Shown one piece after another: positions 47,501 through 58,862 of a stretch of 64,000 bases of DNA. Each line of letters opens with the position of its first letter. The stretch's first letter is position 1. The notes beneath the pieces are model-generated. The model saw nothing but the letters and a program-made list of their open reading frames with translations, was not told the origin of the DNA and made no database searches. The translations under genes and the position numbers were made by a program. This stretch comes from Arctopsyche grandis (taxonomy: Eukaryota; Arthropoda; Insecta; Trichoptera; Hydropsychidae). The stretch covers positions 15,128,001-15,192,000 of the forward strand of contig NC_135358.1 of assembly GCF_051622035.1 (NCBI RefSeq), read 5' to 3'.

Positions 47501-50030
47501 GAACCGACACTGCTCCTTACCTACTGATCAGAATTCTCTTCTTAAGATTTTATCTTAAAATTTTAATTTAAAATCTTCATGCGAATATTTACATACCTGG
47601 ACAAAATACACCTAGCAAAAATGATTCAGTGACTGCAACAAAATAATTTGTACCTGCAATAAAAATCGATGCCTCACGGGTGCTATTTATGAAGGTTTCT
47701 GGACAGTGGGTTTCTGGAAATTTTAAAATTTGCACTTTTTGAAAAATAGCCGAAAATCCAATTCATCACTAATATGGTTTTTTTAAAAAGACACTGCAAC
47801 ATCGTAAATTCCACAAATTGTTGCAAAACTATCGAGGTTAGTTTGATCATTTCAAAATAATTTAATCTTATTTGAGTTTTACATATTTTTAGTGTGTAAA
47901 ATTATTTCAAAGAAGTATCTTTGAAATAATTTTACTGATTTTTGGCTCCAATGCAGTGACGTCTCGAGACTAAATGCCATACAAACGAAAAAAAATCATA
48001 ATTATTATATTAAGGATATATATTTTTGAATATAATACATATTGTATTATATTTAAATTAAATTTTCTTTGGGTAAAAAATCATTGTTTTGAGAAAATCA
48101 ATTTTTTTGAAAATTCATTCAAATTCAAAATATCCCATTATTGACTTACCGTTTTCTGCCAGTATACCGACGATATTATGTGTTTTAATTGAAATAATTA
48201 GAATGCACTCATCCGAGAATGGCAAATTATTTGTAATATAAAATATAAACGGAAGATAATACATAATTTCAATTATTTTTGATATTTTTTAATTTTTTTG
48301 TTTGCCGCCCCTCAAAACGTGCCGCTCTAAGGCGTTGCCTTACTTGCCTATGCGGGTAAGCTAACCAGATATCCCTGTCACTGTCACTGATCTTGACTTT
48401 AAGACAAAATGGGTGTTGAATTTTATTTTAATAGATACAAAATTTACAGCTTAAAACTACCCTGACGTCACACGGCGCTTCTCTTATTTAGTGCAATATA
48501 AAGGCAAAAATAATCTAATTTCTTAGAATATTTTTTTTTTTTTTTGTTAATAAAATATAAAAATGCAAATTACACTGTTCGACACGAAAAATGGTTCAGA
48601 GACGAGATATGACTTATCTTATAGATCTATGCCCAGTGAACACGAATCTGGTAATAAAAAATGTTGATTGACTCGAGATTCGGAGATATATGCGATTTTT
48701 AAATCGCGCGATTTTTCTATATCTTCGTGTTGTTCGGTTGACGTCTCAAAATCTGTCAATTTCCTGTTCAAAATGAATATTGGAATCTATAGTCGGGTAT
48801 TTTATCTTTCATTTATAGAACTTTTCAGCTTTCAAATCTCTCTAAGTAGTTGTCCAGTTCAAATCAAAAGTCAAAAGTATATATTTTCACTTGGGATTTT
48901 TTCCCACTGTTAATACTATTTTATATTGAGTATTTTATATTGAAATAGTAGAAAGATGTTTATTGAGATAGTATTCTGGCCACACTATTTTTTGTTTTCG
49001 TTTAAAAGGGTTCATTGGAAGTGTGCTGAATTTTAAATCGGTAAAATTTTGAGCCAAAAGCTCGTTCTAGTATTTACTCGTATTTACACGAATCTGGATT
49101 GAATTAATAGGGATAATATATTAAATTGTCTTTATATGAGAATTAAATAAAATTCCACTTAGAAAAATCATATTTCGACTATTCTTGTGGATCAATAACA
49201 AAAATTCGTTTATTTTATCGAGGAAAGCCAGTTATCAATAGAATATGTACATATATATACAGCAACAACAGCATTGCTACTGAATTTAATGTCTAGACTC
49301 TTTATAAAAGAGAAATACAGATTTTTTATAAAAGAGACGTTTTATAAAAGAGAAATATAGAAATAGATTGAATGCAGCTCCATACTTAAGAGAATATCTC
49401 GCATCATTTGAATCGAATTTTAAAAAACGTTCCTCGAAACAAGCACAAAAACTCATCAAATTTATTTTGTAAGGAGATTTACTTAATAAAAGGAAAATAT
49501 ATTATATGTACTTTGTAATTTTGAGTTTTTATGAAAATAGTAGATAAATATACATTATAATAACTTTTCTTCCACAAAATTTCTTAACCAAAACAAATCT
49601 ATTGCGTATTTACATTCCATACCATGCAAATACTATATAATTATAGTTGCGATAACAAATTTCATGAAATACAATCATTTTTATATAGTGGTACAATTTA
49701 GCGTAATTTATTACCAAGTGCTACGCGAGTCAAAAAAGTTGGGCGCCGCTGGTCTAGAGTCAAGCTGTCGCAAAATCAGATATTTTTCGATGGAACAGCT
49801 TTAAAAACACTTTTCGTAAGTATGTGTAGCTATTTATTAAATAGATTAAAATTTTGTCTTAAATTACTATCGCAAGACTATAGAGGAAGTATTTTCCAAA
49901 GATGTTTTCATTAATCAATAACAAAAGATAGAGGTTCGAAGGCGATTAGATACCGCTGTAGTTCTAATTAAATACTAGTTCACTAACTAGTAGATCAATT
50001 AACTCAATCACTTTATATTTTCCTTTTCAT
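44571..50030. other. Intergenic DNA upstream of the dmrt11E-like gene
   Basis: AT-rich with many TACATATGTA microsatellites (45230, 45320, 45810, 46540). At 47952-48366 there is a hAT-like stretch: CAGTGACGTCTCGAGAC at the left, and CCGCCCCTCAAAACGTGCCG then CTCTAAGGCGTTGCCTTACT at the right, but no matching target duplication. Near 49740, GTTGGGCGCCGCTGGTCTAG looks like another hAT end. No exon or gene is supported. Confidence 0.45.
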
Positions 50031-50724
50031 AATAGTTCAGTTCCGTGATTTTGGTTGGAAGCCAGTCGCGAATGTAGCGACGGGCTTCACGTCAGCTTTC
50101 GTCTGATATTTAAAAATGATAAACGAGTCGTCTGACAATCGCTGGTTGTAGCACATGTCGTCGGAAGTCTTCCCCGCGGATAGATCTTTCGGACGCTCGA
50201 GTAGACACTAAACGCTGGGCATTCCTGAAAGATGACACCTCGGGAATGTGGCACGCTATAACATATATGAAAGCAAATAAATTATTATGTTATTAATGAT
50301 TTGACAACTCATAAATTTACAAACATGTTATTATCGATGGTTCGCAAGATAATTCGCTAAGAAAGCAGATAAAATTTTAGCAAGAAAACAAATTGACTTT
50401 GTAGATAATATTAAAACATGTGTTCCGCATCTGTGTGCTAATTAGGGATAGCTCACTTACATACATATACATATATACAAATATACCAGGAAGGCTTAAC
50501 AGGTAAACCCCAAATACGCCTTCCTGGTCCACATAATTATTACATAGATACATGTAAATCTAAACAATATCTGACATCTATAGTCAGATATTACAAACAT
50601 CGTATTAATACGATAAATAACGATGAATAACTTTCATGTAAAAATACGAATTTTATATTCGATTAACAACCACAAAGACATCTATGGTGAGCAATATGGC
50701 GAAACCTAAGATATAACAATAACT

Positions 50725-50900
50725 AAAGGTTCGCAACAAAAAATTGGGAAGGAAACGCCAATTTTACAGGAATCATTTCAATGAAAATCAGAAAAATTGG
50801 CAAATTCTGATAAGAAACGATCGACAGCGAGACTTAGCGGGAATCGAACTCAAGTACGAAATAATTCAACATTCGCCACTAGACCACGCTGCTGGTTAAG
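50725..50900 (-). mobile_element. tRNA-derived SINE, copy 2
   Basis: On the minus strand the head reads CAGCGTGGTCTAGTGGCGAA (A box TGGTCTAGTGG), then about 35 bases later GAGTTCGATTCCCGC (B box), as in a tRNA. The body has CTTATCAGAATTTGCCAATT then TTCTGATTTTCATTG and the tail ACCCAATTTT-type, shared with copy 1. It is too divergent beyond the head to be a working tRNA. Confidence 0.7.
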
Positions 50901-52746
50901 TATAGTAAAGTATAAAGTTACGTATAGTAAAGGTAGATAATAAGTCTCAAGCAATTCCTTTAGAAAACGAATTGAATATGCAAAAGTAGAACGAATTTGG
51001 ATTTGAGCCGAGGTTACTATCATATGTATGTACATATATAAAGTGGAATATGTATATAATTTAATAACTTCTGAGTTCTCTGAACTTCACTTCCGGAACT
51101 CGTTTACTTCCTGTTGAAATCAGTTGAGCAATAATTTCATCAGTGTTTCTACGTCAGGATCAAAGGATCGAGTATGAATACACAGCGGAATATAAATGAT
51201 AATTATTTGACGTGTTGGTTCTCAACGAATAAGTTGTTTGGCCGTTGCAGCCAAGAACAATAAACAAACAAACACTAACAAATTTCAAGCGTTGTTTCGT
51301 TGCGACAATGGAGTCTCTGTCGGCGAGAATCAGCTGCAGAAGGAGACCATTGTTTCTGGATGTCTCAGCAGGCTTCCCGACATCAAAGGGTTATTTTTCC
51401 GAGTGAACTGGATCCAATGGTGCGTTAAATAATGCGAGCGAACTTATCCTCCTCGACGCCATTGCGAATTCATCTCACCGAATGTTTTATTCGTAAAATA
51501 AATAAACGTTTACGTAATAACGCTGGAGACATCATTCGGTGATTCTGAATCGTAACGATTTTGTCGACGACAATAAATCAGTTCAAACAGATGAAAGACG
51601 TGTAAAATGTGAAATATTCTGATACAAACGATTCGTTGTGACATATTTCGCCGTAAACATGACGTGAACATATCGTTTGCCGATGCTTTAAAAAATGTTC
51701 GTTTGTAAAAAAATAGAATAATACCGTTTTCCCTGCTGGTTTGGGGGAACTAAAAATAAATGCGGTGTCAACAAGTTCAGTAAATATAATTTATTTTCAT
51801 AAAAATCATTCTATGAATTATTGTTAATACGAAAATTGCAAAATATGTACATTCTCTGCTTAAATAAAAATTCAGGATCCTATGATTCCCAAAATCAATT
51901 TGAAATGTGATTTTTATTTCGTAATCGGTTAGTTTTTGCAATTAAATCAATGCTCCCATATACGCACTTTAATGTACCTCATTTTTTATCACAAACTTTT
52001 TATTATATTTTATATGTTATTGTACATACATATGTATGTATGTAAATATGTACATATATATGTATGTATGTAAATATGTACATACATACATTCATACGTA
52101 AATCCCTCATACACACTCGTATGTAATTCTACGAGTGTTTTTTATGTATTTATGTACTCTACTTGCTCATATAAATAATATTAAAATTTAAAATTGTAAT
52201 ATATTTTTATGATGTAAGTTTTTCAGAATTTTACATATATTTCCCGGAAATTTTCAATTGAAAGTGACATCTATTGACTTTTTAAAATAAGAATATGCGT
52301 TGTCTTTAATACGTACTTATCATTATGTTGTGTATACCTATCAAGCTGTGAATCGTTAAAAAATACACAACTCTGGCTCGCCACAATTCGCCAGAACAAA
52401 TAGCAATGCCTGTTGGATGGAATTGTCTATCAAGATCGTATCAATCTTGTGGTGATACCAACCAAAAAATAATACTGGCCATTCGTCGAAATAAAATTTA
52501 CCTTTTAACATTAATACTGACCGTTTAATATAAATACTGACCGTTTATTATTTATACTGACCACTTGAATACTGAAGAATATTGGCCATTTAATATAAAT
52601 ACTGAACTTTCATATTTAAAATATTGACAAAAATGCATTAAAATACGCACCAGTAAAATTCAAGCCTATCTAGATTATAATTATTTTTCGTATAAAGTTA
52701 ATTTTGAATTTCTTTTATTAAGTTCGACATCCTAATTTCGTTCGTC
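50901..52746. other. Intergenic DNA with microsatellites and short tandem units
   Basis: 52020-52100 is a TACATACATATGTATGTA array. 52480-52615 has about five degenerate units of AATACTGACCGTTTAATATA. A less AT-rich stretch at 51240-51560 (open frame 51238-51432) has no ATG-supported family match. No gene seen. Confidence 0.45.
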
Positions 52747-52749
52747 TTA

Positions 52750-53194
52750 AGGTCTGTTCATACCTATCCAGCACGACCCGTATCCTGCAGGTGTCCTGCA
52801 AGCAGTGCCGGCCTTACACCCAATGGCGCCCTCGAGAAATTTTTTCTAAACGCCCTTAGAAAAAAATTTTGCATTTAGCGCTATAATCTAAAATTTTGTA
52901 TGGCTTTTGGCGCTCTAATTTTAAATTTTAGAGCGCCTTTGGCGCATCGTGTGGCGCCCTAACTTATTTGGCGCCCTCGGGCATCGCCCGACCCAGCCCC
53001 CCCCCCCAAAACCGGCACTGCCTGCAAGTGCGGATAGTATTCTTTGGTACATTATATGGACGTATTCATACTTCATTCGCGCATGCGCATTTACGCATTC
53101 ATGCGCGTTCATATAGAATGTACTAAAGAGTACTGTCCGTACTTGCAGGATACTTGCAGGGTTCGAGTCGTGCTGAATAGGTCTGAACAGACCT
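52750..53194. mobile_element. PIF/Harbinger-like MITE interrupted by a hAT MITE
   Basis: The arms are inverted: left AGGTCTGTTCATACCTATCC, right complement AGGTCTGTTCAGACCTATTC, and they match for about 90 bases (CAGCACGACxCG, CCTGCAAGTxCGGA). A TTA target duplication flanks it (52747-52749, 53195-53197), the size and bases used by PIF/Harbinger. Without the insert at 52803-53020 and its extra 8 bp, it measures 219 bp and is almost all stem. The loop holds GCGCATGCGCATTTACGCAT. Confidence 0.75.
52803..53020. mobile_element. hAT MITE nested in the Harbinger-like MITE
   Basis: This 218-bp element has CAGTGCCGGCCTTACACCC at the left and CCGGCACTG at the right, with an exact target duplication CCTGCAAG (52795-52802, 53021-53028). 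It is a shorter version of 29811-30264: both ends agree, including GGCGCCCTCGAG, but the middle is missing. Confidence 0.9.
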
Positions 53195-53236
53195 TTAGTG
53201 TCCAGTTGTTAATAGTAAAGCCCGGACCCTGAGGGG

Positions 53237-53327
53237 GCCGTTTATTGTTCAAATGTTGTAAATGCATTGTTAAAGGTTTGCCGAACCTTTTTTACAAAGC
53301 ATTTACAACAATTAAACAATAAACGGC
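53237..53327. repeat. 91-bp hairpin with 43-bp stem
   Basis: GCCGTTTATTGTTCAAATGT at the left pairs with ACAATTAAACAATAAACGGC at the right, continuing inward through TTGTAAATGC to a 4-base loop (GCCG). Mismatches are few. It is probably a minimal foldback MITE; its size would also fit a microRNA-like precursor if transcribed. Confidence 0.7.
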
Positions 53328-54033
53328 ACGCTTCCGGTCCTACCTCTAGTTAATAGCTTCCAATGAGCCCAAAAACTGGTTTCACAGGCGCTCTAAAAAC
53401 AATATTTTGACATATGAATATTATGTCGCGTTATTATTTTGTCGGGGACGTTGTGTCGTACGCCATTTTGTCTGTAAACATTTTTTCGACTGTAAATGCA
53501 TATATGATTAGCTTTCATGTTTACATTTTTACAACGGTCAATAAATGGCTGTAAAAAACCCTGCGATGGCCAACAACTGTCTCCGTGGGCGAAATTACAT
53601 GACAGTTCTCAGCTGGCTTTGTGTTTTCAGGTTTTGTTCTTGAAAACACACCACTATTACATTTTAAATACGACATTTTAAAACTTTCCTTCCACAAATG
53701 TATGGTTTTCTTAATCATTTATCATCAAAAAATTCATTGAACCATTTGCATTTAGATATGCAACTCATCTTACCATAGCCTAAACAATATGACATCATTG
53801 ATACATGTTTTCTTTGTTGTTTATCGATTGATTAAAATATTTTGAGTCGTTTAATAAAAGCAAGGTTCTAAAGTTATTATAAATAAAGTTATTTTTTCCA
53901 AATTGTGCAATTATAGTGATCAAAACATCAGCATACATCATTATTCACAGCTCTTAGTGATACAATATTCAATTCATTTATTTTATAAGTAACGCGCAAT
54001 TTTATTTCGTAGGTATATTGTTTATTTTATACA

Positions 54034-55673
54034 ATGTCAGCCCATCTGATCGACACGATTACCTCTAATTTAGAAGACTGTTCGTTTACAAAAGATCCTG
54101 ATGACGACCCAACCGATTCCAATGCAAAACATTACGATGGGCCTTCTTTAATTGATGTTCCAATTGAAGTATTATCTTTTATTACAATACCTATATTTTA
54201 TTTTGTTCTCGAGTTTTGTTTCTAAATGTTTATTAATTTTTAGATATTCTTCAAAATATGCAGCTTTTTAGATTTGGACTTCGTAAGTTCCACCCTAGGT
54301 TCTGTTTGCAAGCGATTTCAAAATATCCTCGAAGATGAAAACCTCTGGCGATATTGGTTGTGCAAAAGGATGCGGGGTAAAAAATATCCCGTATTCGATG
54401 ACTGCATTGAAAACGTCGATTGGCGCAACGAATGTGTCAACGTTGATAAAATCAACAGTGTGTGGACAAATGTTAATTCGAAAGCTTACCATTTCGTATC
54501 TAAATCTGCTCACGTAGCTTCTGTAGATTGTTTACTCATCAAAAATGTACGTACAGTTTAAATGGTAAATAAATGGCTATGTCGAAATATCGGCACTAAA
54601 GGATATTTCATTATTTGTAGAATGGTGCTATTTGCATATCGGGAAGTCGCGATAGATCAATGATGGTGTGGGATTTGAAAGGATTGGTCGGCAAGTCACA
54701 GAATGAAAGCACCGAAGTTGTGGACAATGTGAAGCCAATAACGGAATTGCTCAACGCTCACGGTGGTTGGATATGGGATTTGTCTACTCCTTCGTCGAAT
54801 TCAGATATAGTTTATTCAGCGTCTTGGGACAACATGGTCAAAGTTTGGGATATGACGACATGTTCATGTATACATACATTCAAGTATGCTATCAATAAGT
54901 ATAATGTAACATAATTTTTAAGCTTGATTTGGTATTAAAACTTGATTTTTGTCATTTAGATGTTCAATATCGGTGCTGTGCTTGGCGTGTGTCGATGAAA
55001 ATGTAGCCGTTGTTGGATTATTTTCACCGAAAATAGCCATTTTGGATAAAAGAACGGGAGAAAATCCAGTCTCGTTTCATAAAATTCACAGACGTTCCGT
55101 GCTCGATTTGATAGTAAAATCGCCTGGAAGTCATACTATATTCACCGGATCTGAAGATTGCACTTTGACCAATTTCGATATGCGTATGGGTGATGTGGTT
55201 CAAAAGAATACTCTAAAAGCTAACGAGAAGCAAGTCTACCCCCTAACATTAGCTGGGAACGATGACTCATTTCCTCGTGTGCTGTTCGCTGGCGACACCC
55301 TCGGCTATCTCCACCTGTCGGATATGAATGATTTGAGTAACGTAGTGTCGAATCCATTATGGTCGTCTAACGACAAGACTCACAAAATTACAGGTTTGTC
55401 TGTGGGGGCTGGTGCTCTATTTACATGCTCCCATAGCGGCAATGTGGACATTATGAATCCTTCCGATCCACCCAATCGAATTGCTAATATTCAATGCGCT
55501 TCCAAAGAATTGACTGCAGTAAGTTGAATGATACTATGAAATTATGGAGTTTTATTCGATTTTTATTCAAAAATATTTTATTGTTTCAGTTAAACTATGA
55601 AAATGACGTTTTGGCTGTGAGTGGTGATTCTTCGACTGTTGAGTTTTGGATACCACATTCCGCTGTCCTCTAA
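54034..55673 (+). CDS. FBXW9: F-box/WD-repeat protein 9-like
   Basis: A substrate receptor of an SCF (Skp1-Cullin1-F-box) ubiquitin ligase; targets are not known to me. Five exons: 54034-54168, 54244-54546, 54621-54883, 54960-55518 and 55590-55673, in phase, give 447 aa (human FBXW9 458). The F-box crosses intron 1: SLIDVPIE then IFFKICSFLDLDFVSSTLGS and VCKRFQNILEDENLWRYW. WD repeats follow: ICISGSRDRSMMVWDLKG, HGGWIWDLSTPSSNSDIVYS, YSASWDNMVKVWDMTT, TIFTGSEDCTLTNFDMRMGD, and the final EFWIPHSAVL. The start at 54034 has a good context (ACAATG). There is no neighbour on the same strand. Confidence 0.9.
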
Positions 55674-58600
55674 ATAAGTGCTCTTTAAAAATTTAACTCA
55701 TTGCCTTTATTAACATGAAATGATATAACAAATCTTTGTAGAAAACAAAAAAAAAAAAAAATTTTGATTGTGGATTGTTTTTTTAAAAAAAATTTGTATG
55801 TAATCTTTTTATTTAAAATATGACAGCACGTTTTTTGTGAATCTAACTCGCTTTTACTAAAATAATCTTTGTAATTTTGATCTGATTTATTTATTAATTA
55901 GTATTATATTTGAAATGCGACTTCTTGTAGCCAGTTTACAATTTAAAAATTGGTTCAAGATTTGAAATATGACAGTAGAATATTTTATGTGAACAAGAAA
56001 AGTCTTATGACTCCTAACGAAGTTGACTAAATTTTTCTTTGTAGTCTGCATATGTTAGAGCCAGTGTTTGACTTGAATAATTTGGTTAGTCCTTCTATGA
56101 GTGAAATTTCATCTCTTCTAGGGCTGCCGAATCAGTTGTAGTGTTTTTGTGGTTTTTTTTCTTCGGATTCCTTTCTTTATCTCCATTTTAAATACTCATT
56201 TATTTGTGTGCATATTTTTTAAGTAACGAATATTTTATAATTCTGCAACGGGAAGAAACCATTAACGCAGAATGTTACTGATTTCGGGATTAGAAAATTA
56301 ACTTATTTATCAGGTTGATAAATAAGACTATCTTTGATTAATATATTCCAAAAAAATATCAAAAGAAGTGTGTCGTGTTGTGACCAATGCAATTGATAAC
56401 TTCTTTGGTTTTATACTGAAATTCCAGATCACTCAAATCGCTTAACACTTATCAATGTTTTCTTTATTGACATTTTCAGTCTTATAAATTTAAATTTCTA
56501 TAATATCATTAGGTTCGTAAAAATCTAATGAATCTTTTTTTTATATCTAGATTTTTTTTCTCCAATGAATTTCATTGGCTGTCCTGTGGAAAAGATTGAA
56601 TTATTTGAGTTTTATTTTTTAATTGACTTATAACAAAGCCCACTACTTTTTTTATTTTGTTCACATCAAATATAGGTTTGTGTGTTTGTAGACTGGCTAT
56701 TTATTGAGAATAAGTTTTATTTTTATTTCATTCCCATTTAAGTTTCCATTCCTTAAATTATTACCTATTGGAATGTTATTTTATATCCCAGTGTATGTTA
56801 ACTGTTAACCAATATTACAAGTTTATACTAATCTACATACACATGAAGACACACATACTTATGTATATGTAATAAATAATTTATAATAAAGACTGACTCA
56901 CCTTCTCAATTCAAATTTTATTAAACCAGTATTATATGTTTATTTCATGAAATTAAAAATAAACAAAAGAAAAGAAGGTTTACTGTATTGCTTGAAGCTT
57001 TAACAATATTTGTATTTATAAATTTTTTTACCAATTTATTTATGTTATTTAAATAAATTAAATAACCAAAATTAATCAAGTTTTAATTATTTTTAATTCT
57101 TTTCCACTCCCAAGTTTGCATCGATCCTAATTTTATAGAATTGAAGACACTCTCATCCAGGATTTTTCAAATTACAATGTGTAGTAAATAAAACATTTGA
57201 AAATGATAAGAATAAATTTTAATAAAGAACCATGTTTTTCTTTTTACATAAAAATAATTATGTAATACAAACTTATACAGTGTTTGAGTATTTCTTTGCA
57301 AAAATTAAATTTTTTGATATATATGTTTTTAAATAAAACTCACTACACTCGTATAAGTACAATATTACACACATCATGTGTTTTTTTGTTTTCGATAAAA
57401 TAAATTCAAATAGTAACTACAAAATAAGTCACTAGAAAAATATCTTTATTATTAAATTCATGACTTTTCAATATCAAGAATCGAGAAAAATTAATGACAT
57501 TCAGTAAATGAATGCTGTTAGCAACATAAAAATATATTTAAATTAAAACTTATAACTATGTAAGCAAGATTTATTAAATTAAATATAAATCTATCTTTTT
57601 ACTCTTCTTATAATCGAAAATATTGGGTCATAAAAAAACAAAATTCGAAATAAAAAAAACATTTACAAATCGCAAAACTTCAATATAAAAATATGCAATA
57701 TTAAACTATTAAATGCAAAATATAATATATTCGAGAAATAAACATGTGAAATCTAAACCTATACCGATTGAAAACCACGTGTATGTTGATATAAAATATT
57801 CACAATTTATTTAAAACAAAATATATATTATTACAATTTAGAACTCTATGATAACTTTATATGATTGATTAAACAAGCATTTAAGTAGAATAAAAAACTA
57901 GTTGTCTCTTGCATTTAATAAAATAATATTATATGTTGGTTTACAAAATTTACACAACTTGATTACAAATCGCATGTATTTTAATTGATTTATCTAAATA
58001 AAAAAAAATGACCAGAATAAAATTAATAATCTTTCATTACCAGAGAGCGAATACAACTACAATATGAATTTGTGGTTTACCTTTGCGTTTGGAAAACAAA
58101 AAAATCATTGATTGTCAAAAAAGTTTTTGTAAAAAAAAATGGAAAAAATCAAGGAATATTCTTAAGCAGGTAAATTCAGCACCTACAAACCATCGTAATT
58201 ATATTTATATTCTTAAGTTACAACAAGTTAAAAGGTACGAAAAGAAATTCAAGTTCACCGTTGAAAACTTGTCAACATTTACGAAATATGTTTGTTTAGC
58301 GATATCCACCGACGGCACTTGGAAGTAAAGTTAAGAGTAGCAAGTAAACCTGACCACGTACCCAAAATCGAACCTAGTTGCTTTCTTGAATAATATATAT
58401 ATATGAAACAGTGAAAGTTTTCAAAAGCGAACTTCTGATATACCTACCTACCCTAGATTTACAAACAATTTAACTTGTAAATAAATCTGAAAAAAAAATC
58501 GCACGAATCTGATACAGTAGCATCTCCAACACCCCTCTCGGAATTCAAGTAGACTATCGGCAGTGATAATACGCAATAAATATAGTGAAACCTTGCAAGG

Positions 58601-58862
58601 CATCGTCGAAATTGGGCGCAAGTGAAACATTAGACATCAATATGACGTGTGAAATTCAAAGGAATGGGAGAAAATGTATATAACTACAATAGTTTCTTTG
58701 TGATATATCACAATTTGTGCCGATTAAAATCACTATAAAAAATATTCAACACGTTACGTCAAAACTTCACTGTTCAATGTCTTGTATTTACTTCTGATAG
58801 TCCAGAGTTCTTATTACTGCAATGTGCTGACAAAGTTACACTAATTAAAAGTGAGTGCTTTA
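55674..58862. other. Intergenic DNA between FBXW9 and lamin
   Basis: Very AT-rich. The FBXW9 3' UTR probably occupies the first part, and the lamin 3' UTR the last part, since lamin is read leftward to 58863. No element ends or coding signals are recognisable; the open frames at 58083-58328 and 58448-58630 have no family resemblance. Confidence 0.5.

Noticed and set aside
47952-48366. A complete hAT element.
   Set aside because: Both edges look hAT-like, but I found no matching 8-bp duplication or paired terminal repeats, so it is mentioned only within the intergenic entry.
50820-50900. A functional tRNA gene.
   Set aside because: A and B boxes are present, but the sequence cannot fold into a full cloverleaf with a matched acceptor stem by eye, and it is joined to a SINE body.
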